Position numbers and translations under genes: made by a program
Part shown: positions 1 to 6,602 of the stretch, in pieces
Numbering within the stretch: the first letter of the stretch is position 1
Layout: each line of letters begins with the position of its first letter
Notes under the pieces: model-generated
The model's database searches: none
What the model was told of the DNA's origin: nothing
What the model saw: the letters and a program-made list of their open reading frames with translations, nothing else
Assembly (NCBI GenBank): GCA_900752115.1
Contig: CAADUC010000015.1
Location: 1 to 7,196, forward strand
Origin: Clostridia bacterium
GTDB lineage: Bacteria > Bacillota > Clostridia > Oscillospirales > Acutalibacteraceae
Direction: 5' to 3'
Length of the DNA: 7,196 bases

Positions 1-1
1 G

Positions 2-577
2 TTCGATGTGGCTGCTTCTCTTTTAATCCTGATTGTGACGTCTCCGTTTTTCCTGCTGCTGGCGCTCGCCATCAAACTCGACTCGCGCGGTCCTGTTTTT
101 TACCGGCAGGTGCGCGTCGGCCGCTATGACAAGGATTTCCGTATCTTCAAATTCCGCACCATGGTGCAGAATGCCGATAAGATTGGTTTGTCGCTTACCG
201 TTGGGGACGATCCCCGCATCACGCGTGTCGGCCGGTTTATCCGCAAATGCCGTCTTGATGAATTCTCGCAGCTTCTCAACGTTCTCTCCGGCTCCATGAG
301 CCTTGTCGGCCCGCGCCCCGAGGTGCGGCGTTATGTGGACGCTTACCGGCCGGAATATATGGCGACGCTGCTTGTGCGTCCCGGTATTACCGCTCCGTCA
401 AGCATTGCGTTTAAGGATGAGGATCGGCTGCTGGAAAACAGTGAGGATCCGGAAAAAACCTATATTGAAGAGGTTCTTCCTCCGAAAATGAAGCTCAATT
501 TGGAATATCTGGAGCGCATTTCCGTGTGGGGGGATATTAAAATTCTGTTTCAGACGGTCGCGGCCGTTCTGCGGTGA
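2..577 (+). CDS. Monotopic phosphoglycosyl transferase (bacterial sugar transferase), 5' truncated by window edge
   Basis: The protein transfers a sugar-1-phosphate from a nucleotide sugar to undecaprenyl phosphate at the inner face of the membrane, the first step of lipid-linked glycan synthesis. The frame is open to the left edge and reads F-D-V-A-A-S, matching the usual K-R-x-F-D start of the family, so the GTG at 8 is internal and the true start lies a few codons upstream. Visible from the left are a hydrophobic re-entrant helix with the S-P break (TSPF), [17 protein letters not shown], the KFRTM motif, the catalytic Asp-Glu pair in [12 protein letters not shown] (usually DELPQ; here F-S replaces L-P), and SLVGPRPE. 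The tail, with [18 protein letters not shown], fits the short single-domain PglC-like class. The sugar specificity cannot be read. The stop codon overlaps the ribosome site of the next gene. Confidence 0.93.
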   Translation, partial: FDVAASLLILIVTSPFFLLLALAIKLDSRGPVFYRQVRVGRYDKDFRIFKFRTMVQNADKIGLSLTVGDDPRITRVGRFIRKCRLDEFSQLLNVLSGSMSLVGPRPEVRRYVDAYRPEYMATLLVRPGITAPSSIAFKDEDRLLENSEDPEKTYIEEVLPPKMKLNLEYLERISVWGDIKILFQTVAAVLR

Positions 578-582
578 GGAGG
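576..582 (+). promoter_or_regulatory. Ribosome binding site of tcdA overlapping the upstream stop codon
   Basis: GAGGAGG lies six bases before the ATG at 589 and shares bases with the TGA (575-577) of the phosphoglycosyl transferase. It selects ATG 589 over the in-frame GTG at 574, which has no such site, and suggests translational coupling of the two genes. Confidence 0.8.
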
Positions 583-588
583 CGGCGC

Positions 589-1323
589 ATGCTGAACGAA
601 TTTTCCCGCTCCCAGCTGCTGCTCGGCGCGGCGGCTATGGAGCGTCTTTCGCACGCAAAGGTGGCGGTATTCGGCCTCGGCGGCGTGGGAGGACATGCGG
701 CGGATGCTCTGGTGCGTACCGGTATCGGATCGTTTGTTCTGGTGGACGCGGATCGCGTCAGCCTCACAAACCTGAACCGCCAGATCATTGCCGATCACGA
801 GACGATTGGCCGTCTTAAAACAGAGGTCATGCGGGAGCATATGCTTCGAATCAATCCGTGTGTGAAAACGCAGGAGTACCCGGTGTTTTTTCTTCCGGAC
901 ACTCCTGCGGATTTTCTGGCGGACTGTGATTATATTGTCGACGCCATCGACACCGTATCGGCCAAGCTTCGGCTGGCTGAGCTCGGACAGGCTCTTTCCA
1001 TTCCCGTGATCAGTGCCATGGGTGCGGGCAACAAGCTGGATCCGACCCGCTTTGAGGTAGCCGATCTCTATGAAACCTCTGTCTGTCCGCTGTGCCGTGT
1101 GATGCGCCGTGAGCTCAAGAAACGGGGAGTGGCCCGCCTCAAGGTAGTGTATTCCCGTGAGGAGCCCGCACGGCGCGAAGAGGTTCCCGGCACACAGGAG
1201 GACAGCACCAAGCGCGAGACGCCCGGCAGCCTGGCCTTTGTCCCGTCTGTCGCAGGACTGATTCTGGCGTCGGAGGTTGTCCGTGATTTGACGCGGGGGC
1301 TTTTGCCGGGAGAAAAAGACTGA
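589..1323 (+). CDS. tcdA: tRNA threonylcarbamoyladenosine dehydratase (TcdA/YgdL/CsdL family)
   Basis: This is an E1-like, ThiF-fold ATP-dependent enzyme of the TcdA group, which cyclises t6A37 of ANN-decoding tRNAs to the hydantoin form ct6A in the cytoplasm. From ATG 589 the protein is 244 aa. It opens with MLNEFSRSQLLLG, typical of the family, followed by the nucleotide-binding glycine loop GLGGVGG (residues 29-35), the D-x-D-x-V-x-x-T-N-x-N-R-Q signature (53-65), a DAIDTVSAK stretch, RVMRRELKKRG, and the C-terminal GSLAFVPSVAGLILASEVVRDL block. Residues C166 and C169 form a CPLC pair; I do not know whether this is usual in clostridial members. The gene sits between two glycan genes and is coupled to the first. 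ThiF/MoeB are alternatives, but the N-terminus and VPSVAG block favour TcdA. Confidence 0.92.
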   Translation: MLNEFSRSQLLLGAAAMERLSHAKVAVFGLGGVGGHAADALVRTGIGSFVLVDADRVSLTNLNRQIIADHETIGRLKTEVMREHMLRINPCVKTQEYPVFFLPDTPADFLADCDYIVDAIDTVSAKLRLAELGQALSIPVISAMGAGNKLDPTRFEVADLYETSVCPLCRVMRRELKKRGVARLKVVYSREEPARREEVPGTQEDSTKRETPGSLAFVPSVAGLILASEVVRDLTRGLLPGEKD

Positions 1324-1377
1324 AGCATTTGCGGGGCCGGGAGAGGCGCCGCGGAGGAGAGATATCCGGAGAGAAAA

Positions 1378-1383
1378 GAGGGA
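1378..1383 (+). promoter_or_regulatory. Ribosome binding site deciding the TTG start of the GT4 gene
   Basis: GAGGGA ends five bases before the TTG at 1389. The earlier in-frame TTG at 1329 has no purine-rich site at a useful distance and would add a charged, family-atypical 20-residue extension. Confidence 0.55.
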
Positions 1384-1388
1384 TTCTT

Positions 1389-2669
1389 TTGGGGAATTGT
1401 CTGGTTCTGCTCACAAAAACATACCCTTACGGTAAGGGCGAGGAGTTTATTGAGGATGAGGTGCCCCGCCTGGCGGAGCATTTTGAGAGAATCATCCTGC
1501 TTGCGACCAGCGTGGAGGACGGTGCGGTGCAGACGCGGCAGGTGCCGGAAAATGTGACCGTCCATCCTATTCCGGCGCGTACGATTCAGAAGTCGCTGGT
1601 GGGGAACGGCTTGTCGCTGTTTCCGTTTACCTCCTGCGGCGGTCTGGTCGATGATGCGGAGCATAACGAGCTGCGCGGCAATCTGAAGCGTCGTGCCTTC
1701 CTTCTCTATTTTATTGCGAAGTCGAAGGCGGTTTACAAGGAATGCTCGCGGCTGCTTCGTAAATATGATTTGACCGCCTACGACGGCGTTACCTTCTACA
1801 GCTTCTGGTTTTATGACGTTGCGCTGGCCGCTTTGTGGCTGAGCGGCGACTGCGAGAATCCCGTGAAGAAGACGGTGAGCCGCGCTCACCGGTACGATCT
1901 TTATCCTTCGGCGGGATCACTCGGATATCTGCCGCTGCGCCGTTATCTGCTCGAGCGTCTCGACGCTGTTTATCCGTGCTCGGAGAACGGTACATCCTAT
2001 CTGGCTGAGCGGTATCCGCCTTATGCACGCAAGGTGCACACGGCGTATCTCGGTACGCGGGATTACGGTCCCGGCCCGGAAAATACGGGGGACACCATCG
2101 AGATCGTGAGCTGCTGCCACATTGCGCCGGTCAAGCGTGTGGAGCTCCTCGCCCAGTCGCTGGCTCTCCTTTCCGGGGAAAAGAGAAAGCTGCACTGGGT
2201 CCATTTCGGAGACGGGGCGCAGCTCGAAAGTCTGAAGGCCTATGCAGCGGAGCATCTGAAATTCATGAAAACGGATTTTCCCGGTTCAGTGAAAAACGAG
2301 GATCTGATGAAGTATTATCAGAAGCACCCGGTGGACTGGTTCATCAATACCAGCAGTTCAGAGGGATTGCCCGTTTCCATTATGGAGGCATGCTCCTTCG
2401 GCATTCCGGTCATAGCAACGGATGTCGGCGGGACCTCGGAGATTGTCCGCGAGGGAGAGACAGGCTTCCTGCTCGATGCCGATTTCAAGCCGGAGGATCT
2501 TGCAGTCCTTCTGCGCCGGCTGTTCCGCCAGAAAAAAGGGGAGTCCGCAGCGATGCGAGCCGGATGCCGTCGTGTATGGGAGGAAAGTTTCTGTGCTTCC
2601 TCCAATTTTGATCGCTTTGCACGTGAGATCAGCCCGCAAGACGAGGATTTGTCCATCGCATCAAATTGA
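1389..2669 (+). CDS. Glycosyltransferase family 4 (GT-B fold), surface polysaccharide synthesis
   Basis: Likely a retaining cytoplasmic glycosyltransferase that extends a lipid-linked or exported glycan; donor and acceptor are unknown. Starting at TTG 1389 it is 426 aa, normal for the family. The N-terminal domain opens LVLLTKTYPYGKGEEFIEDE, the usual first strand and glycine loop of these enzymes. The C-terminal Rossmann domain begins near residue 236 (IEIVSCCHIAPVKRVELL). The nucleotide-sugar site shows the E-x7-E motif with E325 and E333 in SEGLPVSIMEA, followed by GIPVIATDVGGTSEIV and GETGFLL. The start codon is uncertain: TTG 1389 is chosen for its ribosome site and family alignment, TTG 1329 being the alternative. 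It lies 65 bases after tcdA on the same strand and is probably part of the same locus as the phosphoglycosyl transferase. Confidence 0.88.
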   Translation: MGNCLVLLTKTYPYGKGEEFIEDEVPRLAEHFERIILLATSVEDGAVQTRQVPENVTVHPIPARTIQKSLVGNGLSLFPFTSCGGLVDDAEHNELRGNLKRRAFLLYFIAKSKAVYKECSRLLRKYDLTAYDGVTFYSFWFYDVALAALWLSGDCENPVKKTVSRAHRYDLYPSAGSLGYLPLRRYLLERLDAVYPCSENGTSYLAERYPPYARKVHTAYLGTRDYGPGPENTGDTIEIVSCCHIAPVKRVELLAQSLALLSGEKRKLHWVHFGDGAQLESLKAYAAEHLKFMKTDFPGSVKNEDLMKYYQKHPVDWFINTSSSEGLPVSIMEACSFGIPVIATDVGGTSEIVREGETGFLLDADFKPEDLAVLLRRLFRQKKGESAAMRAGCRRVWEESFCASSNFDRFAREISPQDEDLSIASN

Positions 2670-2681
2670 GGGTGGTTTTTT
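2653..2681 (+). terminator. Weak candidate terminator after the GT4 gene
   Basis: CCATC (2653-2657) can pair with GGTGG (2671-2675, one G-U) directly before a run of six T (2676-2681). The stem is only five pairs and lies partly inside the gene, so termination may be partial, letting transcripts reach the popT leader. Confidence 0.25.
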
Positions 2682-2701
2682 CGTTGCCAGCGCCCTTTTC
2701 T

Positions 2702-2790
2702 GCTTACGGCTTTTGGATACCGAAATCGTAAGAACCAGAGCCGTAAGCGGTCACTGTATCCAAAATCTCCGGTTTTTTGGAAAAAGCCGT
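2702..2790 (+). promoter_or_regulatory. Structured leader with crossing inverted repeats upstream of the DUF368 gene
   Basis: Two perfect 10-base inverted repeats interlock. Arm A, GCTTACGGCT (2702-2711), complements AGCCGTAAGC (2739-2748). Arm B, TTTTGGATAC (2711-2720), complements GTATCCAAAA (2756-2765). The order A-B-A'-B' means the two helices cannot both form as simple hairpins: they are alternatives or a pseudoknot. Arm A can also pair through ACGGCTTTT (2706-2714) with AAAAGCCGT (2782-2790), nine perfect pairs, and through CTTACG with CGTAAG at 2727-2732. A further hairpin is possible at 2770-2789. I found no convincing promoter in the gap and it matches no riboswitch class I know. That it acts as regulatory RNA is inference; the repeats are directly visible. 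Confidence 0.5.
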
Positions 2791-2839
2791 GCTGTCTGCT
2801 GTACCGGAAAAGATTGTCTGAACAAAAAGGAAGGGTTCC

Positions 2840-3685
2840 ATGAATTTTCTGAAAAATCTGATCTGCGGCGCCTGCATTGGCATCGCGGAGGCTATCCCCG
2901 GCGTTTCAGGCGGCACCGTCGCGGTGCTGCTTAAAATCTATGACGAGCTGATCGGATCGATCAGCAAACTCAGGCAGCAGTTCAAAAAGAGTCTGCTCTT
3001 TCTGGTGCCGATTGTTCTTGGTATGGGTTTGGGCCTGTTTGGTTTCAGCCATATCATTACGTACTTGCTCGAACATTTCCCGATGGCCGTCAATTTCTTC
3101 TTTGTCGGCTTGATTATCGGCCTTGTGCCGATGCTTCTGCGCCGGTCGCTTGACGGAGGTTTTCGCGTTTCGGCGTTTTGGCCGTTTGTCGTTATGCTGG
3201 CTGTGATGGCCGCCCTGGCTTTCCTTCACGGCGATTCGGGCGAATCCGCAGGTTTGGTTACGCAGATGGATTTTCCCACCGGGATCCGTTTCTTCTTCTG
3301 CGGCATCATTGCGGCGGTGTGTATGATTCTCCCGGGGATCAGCGGCTCAATGATGATGGTGATTTTCGGCGTTTACGATTCCGTCATTACGGCGGTCAGC
3401 ACGCTGAATATTCCGGTGCTGATTCCGGTCGGGCTTGGCGCGGCGGTAGGTATCCTGTTCGGAGCAAAGCTGGTGGACTTTTTCCTCCGCCGTTTCCCGC
3501 AGGCGACTTACTTTGCGATTCTCGGCCTTGTCCTTGGTTCGCTGTTTTCCCTTTTCCAGAAAGCTGCCTTTGAGTTCCCGACGCCGCAGGGCTTTGCCGC
3601 ACTGGTGACGCTGGCGCTGGGGGTTGTGATTTCCCTCTTTTTCACAAAGGAGCCGAAGGACGAAAAGAAATCGTTACATGTGTGA
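2840..3685 (+). CDS. popT: DUF368 membrane protein, PopT-type polyprenyl-phosphate transporter
   Basis: Polytopic membrane protein of 281 aa, usual for DUF368. Members were shown in 2022 (as PopT) to be needed for undecaprenyl-phosphate recycling, probably by flipping the carrier back across the membrane. The first signature is IPGVSGGTVAVLLKIYD (P20 to D35), the second LPGISGSMMMVIFGVYD (P165 to D180). The proline-to-tyrosine distance is 14 residues in both, showing the internal duplication of the fold. Several hydrophobic spans are evident (roughly 50-75, 82-101, 113-133, 155-180, 190-212 and near the C-terminus), and the tail ends in a charged KEPKDEKK stretch. AAAGGAAGG lies just before ATG 2840. 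It is followed by its own terminator and stands downstream of glycan genes that use the same carrier. The family call is firm; the transport direction is taken from homologues. Confidence 0.9.
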   Translation: MNFLKNLICGACIGIAEAIPGVSGGTVAVLLKIYDELIGSISKLRQQFKKSLLFLVPIVLGMGLGLFGFSHIITYLLEHFPMAVNFFFVGLIIGLVPMLLRRSLDGGFRVSAFWPFVVMLAVMAALAFLHGDSGESAGLVTQMDFPTGIRFFFCGIIAAVCMILPGISGSMMMVIFGVYDSVITAVSTLNIPVLIPVGLGAAVGILFGAKLVDFFLRRFPQATYFAILGLVLGSLFSLFQKAAFEFPTPQGFAALVTLALGVVISLFFTKEPKDEKKSLHV

Positions 3686-3727
3686 TCGGACTGGCAAAAC
3701 CGTTTGAAAATGTAATCCTGAGTATCC

Positions 3728-3764
3728 ATACCCCCGGCACGGGATGATCCTGTGCCGGGGGTAT
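3728..3764 (+). terminator. Strong intrinsic terminator after popT
   Basis: ATACCCCCGGCAC (3728-3740) is perfectly complementary to 3752-3764. The stem continues inward through GGGA/TCCT (one G-T pair) to a TGA loop, about 17 pairs in all. The T tail is short and interrupted (ATTTGTTT), but the stem is very stable. Confidence 0.85.
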
Positions 3765-3819
3765 TTGTTTGGGGCTGCTTCCGGGTACGTCATGACAGAC
3801 AAAAAGAATGGGAAGCTTC

Positions 3820-3848
3820 TTGACAAACGATATTATTCAATTTATAAT
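3820..3848 (+). promoter_or_regulatory. Perfect-consensus sigma-A promoter of the padR operon
   Basis: TTGACA (3820-3825) and TATAAT (3843-3848) are separated by exactly 17 bases. Start of transcription is expected near 3855, giving a leader of about 47 bases before the TTG at 3902. The surrounding DNA is much more AT-rich than the genes. Confidence 0.92.
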
Positions 3849-3874
3849 ATAGTAAATCGAACATAAAGAATGTT
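3830..3874 (+). promoter_or_regulatory. Candidate operator dyads at the padR promoter
   Basis: Two inverted repeats flank the expected start of transcription. ATATTAT (3830-3836) with ATAATAT (3844-3850) overlaps the spacer and -10 box. AACAT (3860-3864) with ATGTT (3870-3874) lies just downstream. PadR repressors commonly bind such dyads, including ATGT/ACAT-type half-sites, and repress their own operon; binding here is inferred. Confidence 0.45.
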
Positions 3875-3901
3875 TCAGCAGGAAGAAAGGGGGATCTGCC
3901 G

Positions 3902-4207
3902 TTGGGATTTCAAATTGGCGGAGCCATTTTGGATTTTGTAGTTCTCAGTATCCTGCAGCACCATGATATGTATGGCTATGAAATTACCCGCCAGGTTCGT
4001 CAGATTCTGGACGTGAGCGAGACTTCGCTCTATCCCGCTCTCCGGCGGCTGGAAAAGGCCGGTATGCTGACGATTTACGATCAGTCGTGCCAGGGGCGGA
4101 ACCGCCGGTACTACCGGTTAACAGAGCAGGGACGCGGGTTACTGAACCGGCAGGGGGAGGAATGGCGGCAATTTGAGCGTGACATCAATCAACTATTGGG
4201 GGAATAA
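3902..4207 (+). CDS. PadR-family transcriptional regulator
   Basis: Small winged-helix DNA-binding protein (101 aa) of the short PadR class, which normally acts as a dimeric repressor of its own operon. Visible are the N-terminal helix MGFQIGGAILDFVVLSIL, the YGYEITRQV motif (24-32), the recognition-helix signature SETSLYPALRRLEKAGML (39-56), and the wing with the basic GRNRRYYRLTEQG (65-77). One C-terminal helix follows, ending IN-QLLGE. The start is TTG 3902, preceded by AAAGGGGG at a good distance, and it gives exactly the N-terminus expected for PadR. The gene is three bases from the next one and shares its strong promoter. The inducing signal cannot be read. Confidence 0.95.
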   Translation: MGFQIGGAILDFVVLSILQHHDMYGYEITRQVRQILDVSETSLYPALRRLEKAGMLTIYDQSCQGRNRRYYRLTEQGRGLLNRQGEEWRQFERDINQLLGE

Positions 4208-4210
4208 GCG

Positions 4211-4786
4211 ATGAGAACGTTTGAGGAATACTTTTCCGGGTTAGCAGCCCGGCTGAATCGTCTGCCTCCGGAGGAGAGAGCGGATGTCATAGCGTATTAC
4301 AAAGAGTATGCGCAGGAGGGAGGATTGCTGGACGCCGCACAGTTGATCGAACATTTCGGTCCGCCGGAAACCCTGGCAGCCCAGATTTTGGCGGAATCGG
4401 CGGTGAAGAGGGTGGAGAACGGCAAGGGCGGCGGATGGAAAACTGTGGCGGTGACGCTGGCTGCTCTTTTTGCGGCTCCTTTCACCTTTCCGATCGGCCT
4501 TGCAGCCGTCGTAGTGCTGTTCGTGTCTCTGATTCTGTTGGCAGTGTTTTTGGGAACTGTGGGGACTCTTTTCTGGGGGTTTGGTACCATGGTATGGGAG
4601 ATTGGTTCGGGCATGGCCGCGGTTGTCTTTCCCGCCGACTTCCTCAAACTGCTGGGGATCGTTTTGCTGGGCGGTTCCGCTTTGGCGGCCGTGATATGGG
4701 GGCTGGTTTTGGGAGCCCGCTTTCTGTTCCGAAAGCTTCTGATGGTTTTGTCCAAAGTGATAGAGAGGGGAAATACGCATGCGTAA
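4211..4786 (+). CDS. DUF1700/HAAS-domain membrane protein, partner of PadR
   Basis: Protein of 191 aa with a soluble helical N-terminal domain and a hydrophobic remainder. Residues 1-62 (EEYFSGLAARLNRLPPEERADVIAYYKEYAQEG, then a FGPPETLAAQIL turn) are the classic HAAS/DUF1700 signature. A short glycine-rich linker (71-75) leads to membrane spans at about 79-112, 112-140 and 147-172, ending in a basic tail. HAAS proteins are nearly always encoded beside PadR and are thought to relay an envelope signal; the mechanism is not established. It starts three bases after padR, with GGGGGAA before the ATG, and its end overlaps the next gene by eight bases, so the three proteins are probably translated as a set. 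Confidence 0.88.
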   Translation: MRTFEEYFSGLAARLNRLPPEERADVIAYYKEYAQEGGLLDAAQLIEHFGPPETLAAQILAESAVKRVENGKGGGWKTVAVTLAALFAAPFTFPIGLAAVVVLFVSLILLAVFLGTVGTLFWGFGTMVWEIGSGMAAVVFPADFLKLLGIVLLGGSALAAVIWGLVLGARFLFRKLLMVLSKVIERGNTHA

Positions 4787-5753
4787 AAAAATCCTTTTTG
4801 TTTTGGGAGCAGTGTTTCTCGCAGGCGCCTTATTTTATCTCAGCGGGTCCCTCTGGAGCGGATCCTTCTCCCTTCCCGGCGTAGAGGAAGGGAAAGGACA
4901 GTCCGCGGGAACGGAGTGGGGAGCTTCTCAGAATGTTCCGGAAGCTTCCTCTGCCGGGCAGGAACAGCACACGGGGAACGATTGGAAAGAATCCCAGGTG
5001 AGTCCGGGAGTCGCTTCCGCTGAAGGATGGACGGAATACAATGCCGCCCTGGAAGCTTTTGAAAGTATGGACATTCAGGTGACAGCGGCCAATGTGCATG
5101 TGGAGTTGGGCGATCAGTATCAGCTCCGCTACTCTCTTCCTCCCGAGGAAGAGGTAAAGCGCGCGGAAATCCAAAGCGGCGTTCTATATTTTAAGACGGA
5201 TATTCCTTCGGGCCGCTCCTCTGTATCGACAGGAAGTATCGATACCGGAGAGGTTTGGATTACTGTCCCGGCGCAAAGCCGTATGAACCATTTGGCCTTT
5301 TCCTGTGTGAGCGGTGATGTTGCTGTTCCGGAGTTTTCCTGTTCCTCGCTGTCGGTTGAGGTCGTTTCCGGCAATCTGGAAATCGGCTGCACTGTGGACG
5401 GAACGGCAGAGTTCCAGGTGATATCTGGGGGGATCCGTTTTACAGGGAGCTGTCAGGAATTTGAATCCAGTCAGACGTCCGGAGATCTGGATTTCTTGGG
5501 AAGCGCGGAGAAGCTGACCGCCAGCACGGTTTCCGGCGACGTTACGGCCGAGGGAGCCTGCGGAGAGATGCAGGTGGAGGCAGCAAGCGGCGATATCTAT
5601 GTCAAAGCTGCCGATCCCTCCGTCACAGCAACGGGAAGAGAGATCGTGATAGACGGGGAGGATGTCGGCAGAGAGAAGTTTGTGAGGGAAGGATCGGGCA
5701 GCGTCCTGAATCTGATGAATCTTTCAGGGGAAATCTCGATCGATACATACTGA
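4779..5753 (+). CDS. DUF4097 ('Toastrack') beta-repeat protein, membrane anchored
   Basis: Protein of 324 aa, likely tethered to the cell membrane and facing outward. Residues 4-24 form an N-terminal membrane anchor or uncleaved signal (KK followed by ILFVLGAVFLAGALFYL). Residues 25-90 are a Ser/Gly/Glu/Gln-rich, poorly structured linker. From about 95 on comes a DUF4097 domain made of stacked beta rungs: the turn motif [hydrophobic/A/T]-S-G-[D/N/G/E] recurs at S178, S197, S216, S234, S252, S270 and S316, with spacings of 19, 19, 18, 18, 18 and 46. Family members sit in PadR-HAAS operons and in LiaF-like envelope-stress proteins; the function is probably sensing or scaffolding at the envelope. 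ATG 4779 overlaps the end of the DUF1700 gene and has AGAGGGG upstream. The protein closes on a last beta strand, EISIDTY. Confidence 0.85.
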   Translation: MRKKILFVLGAVFLAGALFYLSGSLWSGSFSLPGVEEGKGQSAGTEWGASQNVPEASSAGQEQHTGNDWKESQVSPGVASAEGWTEYNAALEAFESMDIQVTAANVHVELGDQYQLRYSLPPEEEVKRAEIQSGVLYFKTDIPSGRSSVSTGSIDTGEVWITVPAQSRMNHLAFSCVSGDVAVPEFSCSSLSVEVVSGNLEIGCTVDGTAEFQVISGGIRFTGSCQEFESSQTSGDLDFLGSAEKLTASTVSGDVTAEGACGEMQVEAASGDIYVKAADPSVTATGREIVIDGEDVGREKFVREGSGSVLNLMNLSGEISIDTY

Positions 5754-5834
5754 TGGGGGAGCCTGTCAGAGTGTGGGGATTTTGTTCCGTACCCTGTGGA
5801 GAGCGCCGGGGGCGGGGAATGATAAAGGCGTGAA

Positions 5835-5878
5835 AAAGCCGAAGCTTGATTTCCTTGGAGGAAACGGGCTTCGGCTTT
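5835..5878. terminator. Bidirectional terminator between the convergent operons
   Basis: AAAGCCGAAGC (5835-5845) pairs perfectly with GCTTCGGCTTT (5868-5878). A second stem inside the loop, TTTCCT (5850-5855) with AGGAAA (5859-5864), has a 3-base loop. On the plus strand an interrupted T-rich tail follows (GCTCTTGTTTTATATTTT); on the minus strand the stem runs into five T (complement of 5833-5837). It can therefore stop both the DUF4097 operon and the HD-domain gene. The rest of the 5754-5963 gap shows nothing I can name, apart from a weak 5-pair hairpin at 5949-5965 over the HD stop codon. Confidence 0.8.
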
Positions 5879-5963
5879 GCTCTTGTTTTATATTTTATGA
5901 GGGCGCCGGGATATACTCCTGCGCAAAGAACGCGGAAAGCGCATGGAAAACACAAGGACCGTG

Positions 5964-6554
5964 TTATTCCGCCAGATATCCCTTCTCCACACAGTGACGG
6001 ATCAGTGAGTCAATAAGAGGCCAGAGAGCGGGCGCGGCATCCTGTGCGATAGAGAGCCGTTCACGAACCTGTGCGCTTTTCACGCTTCCCTCCTTCCAGG
6101 TATGCCCCTCGGTTAAACAGTTGTTGAGGAAGGGCTGCAGGCGGTCGATAGCGGCGGCAAAGCGGGCGTCCGGTGTCTCCATTGCGTCGAATTCCTCCCA
6201 CAGAGCGCGCAGCTGTGATCCCTGATCGGCGGGCAGCTGGGAGAAGAGCTTGTCTGCCGCCTGCTGTTCGCGAGCATGCTGCGTCTTCTTGCCGTCGCCG
6301 TCGTAGGCGAAGGTGTCTCCGGCGTAGATTTCCACCAGATCGTGGACAAGCGCCATGCGGATTACGCGGTCTATTTTGACGTCCGGACCGGCATATTCTG
6401 CGAGCAGAAGGGCCATGAGCGCGAAATGCCACGAGTGCTCTGCGTCCGTTTCCCGCCGTGAGTGGTCCACGAGCAGGGTACGCCGGTATACGCTCTTCAT
6501 GCGGTCGATCTCCATGATAAACTGCAATTGCTGCTCCATTCTGCTATTCTCCAT
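5964..6554 (-). CDS. HD-domain phosphohydrolase, YfbR/HDDC2-like 5'-nucleotidase
   Basis: Cytoplasmic metal-dependent hydrolase of 196 aa; E. coli YfbR, of similar size, removes phosphate from deoxynucleoside 5'-monophosphates. The metal-site residues are visible: H40 in DAEHSWHFALMALLLAEY, H71-D72 in ALVHDLVEIYAGDTFAYD, and D137 in AAIDRLQPFLNN. E75 and D80 sit where YfbR has catalytic E72 and D77. After D137 the QPFLNN and HTWKEG blocks agree with the HDDC2/YfbR type rather than with HD-GYP or RelA-like enzymes. The start is the ATG at 6554, with GGGAGGAGA four bases upstream; the frame stays open far beyond, but only through non-coding repeat DNA. The gene is transcribed divergently from the ABC-F gene. 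Exact substrate is unknown. Confidence 0.9.
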   Translation of the reverse strand: MENSRMEQQLQFIMEIDRMKSVYRRTLLVDHSRRETDAEHSWHFALMALLLAEYAGPDVKIDRVIRMALVHDLVEIYAGDTFAYDGDGKKTQHAREQQAADKLFSQLPADQGSQLRALWEEFDAMETPDARFAAAIDRLQPFLNNCLTEGHTWKEGSVKSAQVRERLSIAQDAAPALWPLIDSLIRHCVEKGYLAE

Positions 6555-6602
6555 GTTGTCTCCTCCCGTTTGTGTGCGCGGTTTGTGCCGCCTTCTTCGC
6601 CG

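Noticed and set aside
574..588. GTG 574 as the start of tcdA
   Set aside because: It would place the GAGGAGG ribosome site inside the gene and add an Arg-rich stub; ATG 589 gives the family-typical MLNxFSR start.
1329..1388. TTG 1329 as the start of the GT4 gene
   Set aside because: There is no ribosome site at a useful distance and the extra 20 residues are charged and unlike the family; kept only as an alternative.
1068..1889. Long minus-strand open frame (273 codons) antisense to tcdA and the GT4 gene
   Set aside because: No recognisable domain, Arg/Pro-rich composition typical of a shadow frame in GC-rich genes, and both plus-strand genes are convincing.
2668..2681. T-box-like GGGTGG motif
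   Set aside because: Only the first six bases resemble the T-box; the following ACCGCG part and the specifier stem are absent, and the downstream gene is not an aminoacyl-tRNA or amino-acid gene.
3789..3796. GTCATGAC palindrome upstream of the padR promoter
   Set aside because: Eight-base palindromes occur by chance in a window this size; no second copy or spacing supports a regulatory site.
4241..4780. Minus-strand open frame (179 codons) antisense to the DUF1700 gene
   Set aside because: Gln/His/Arg-rich shadow with no domain; the plus-strand gene is well supported by operon context and motifs.
5800..5912. GCGCCGGG occurring twice (around 5803 and 5903) beside the bidirectional terminator
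   Set aside because: Short GC-rich match with no flanking similarity; not enough to call a repeat.
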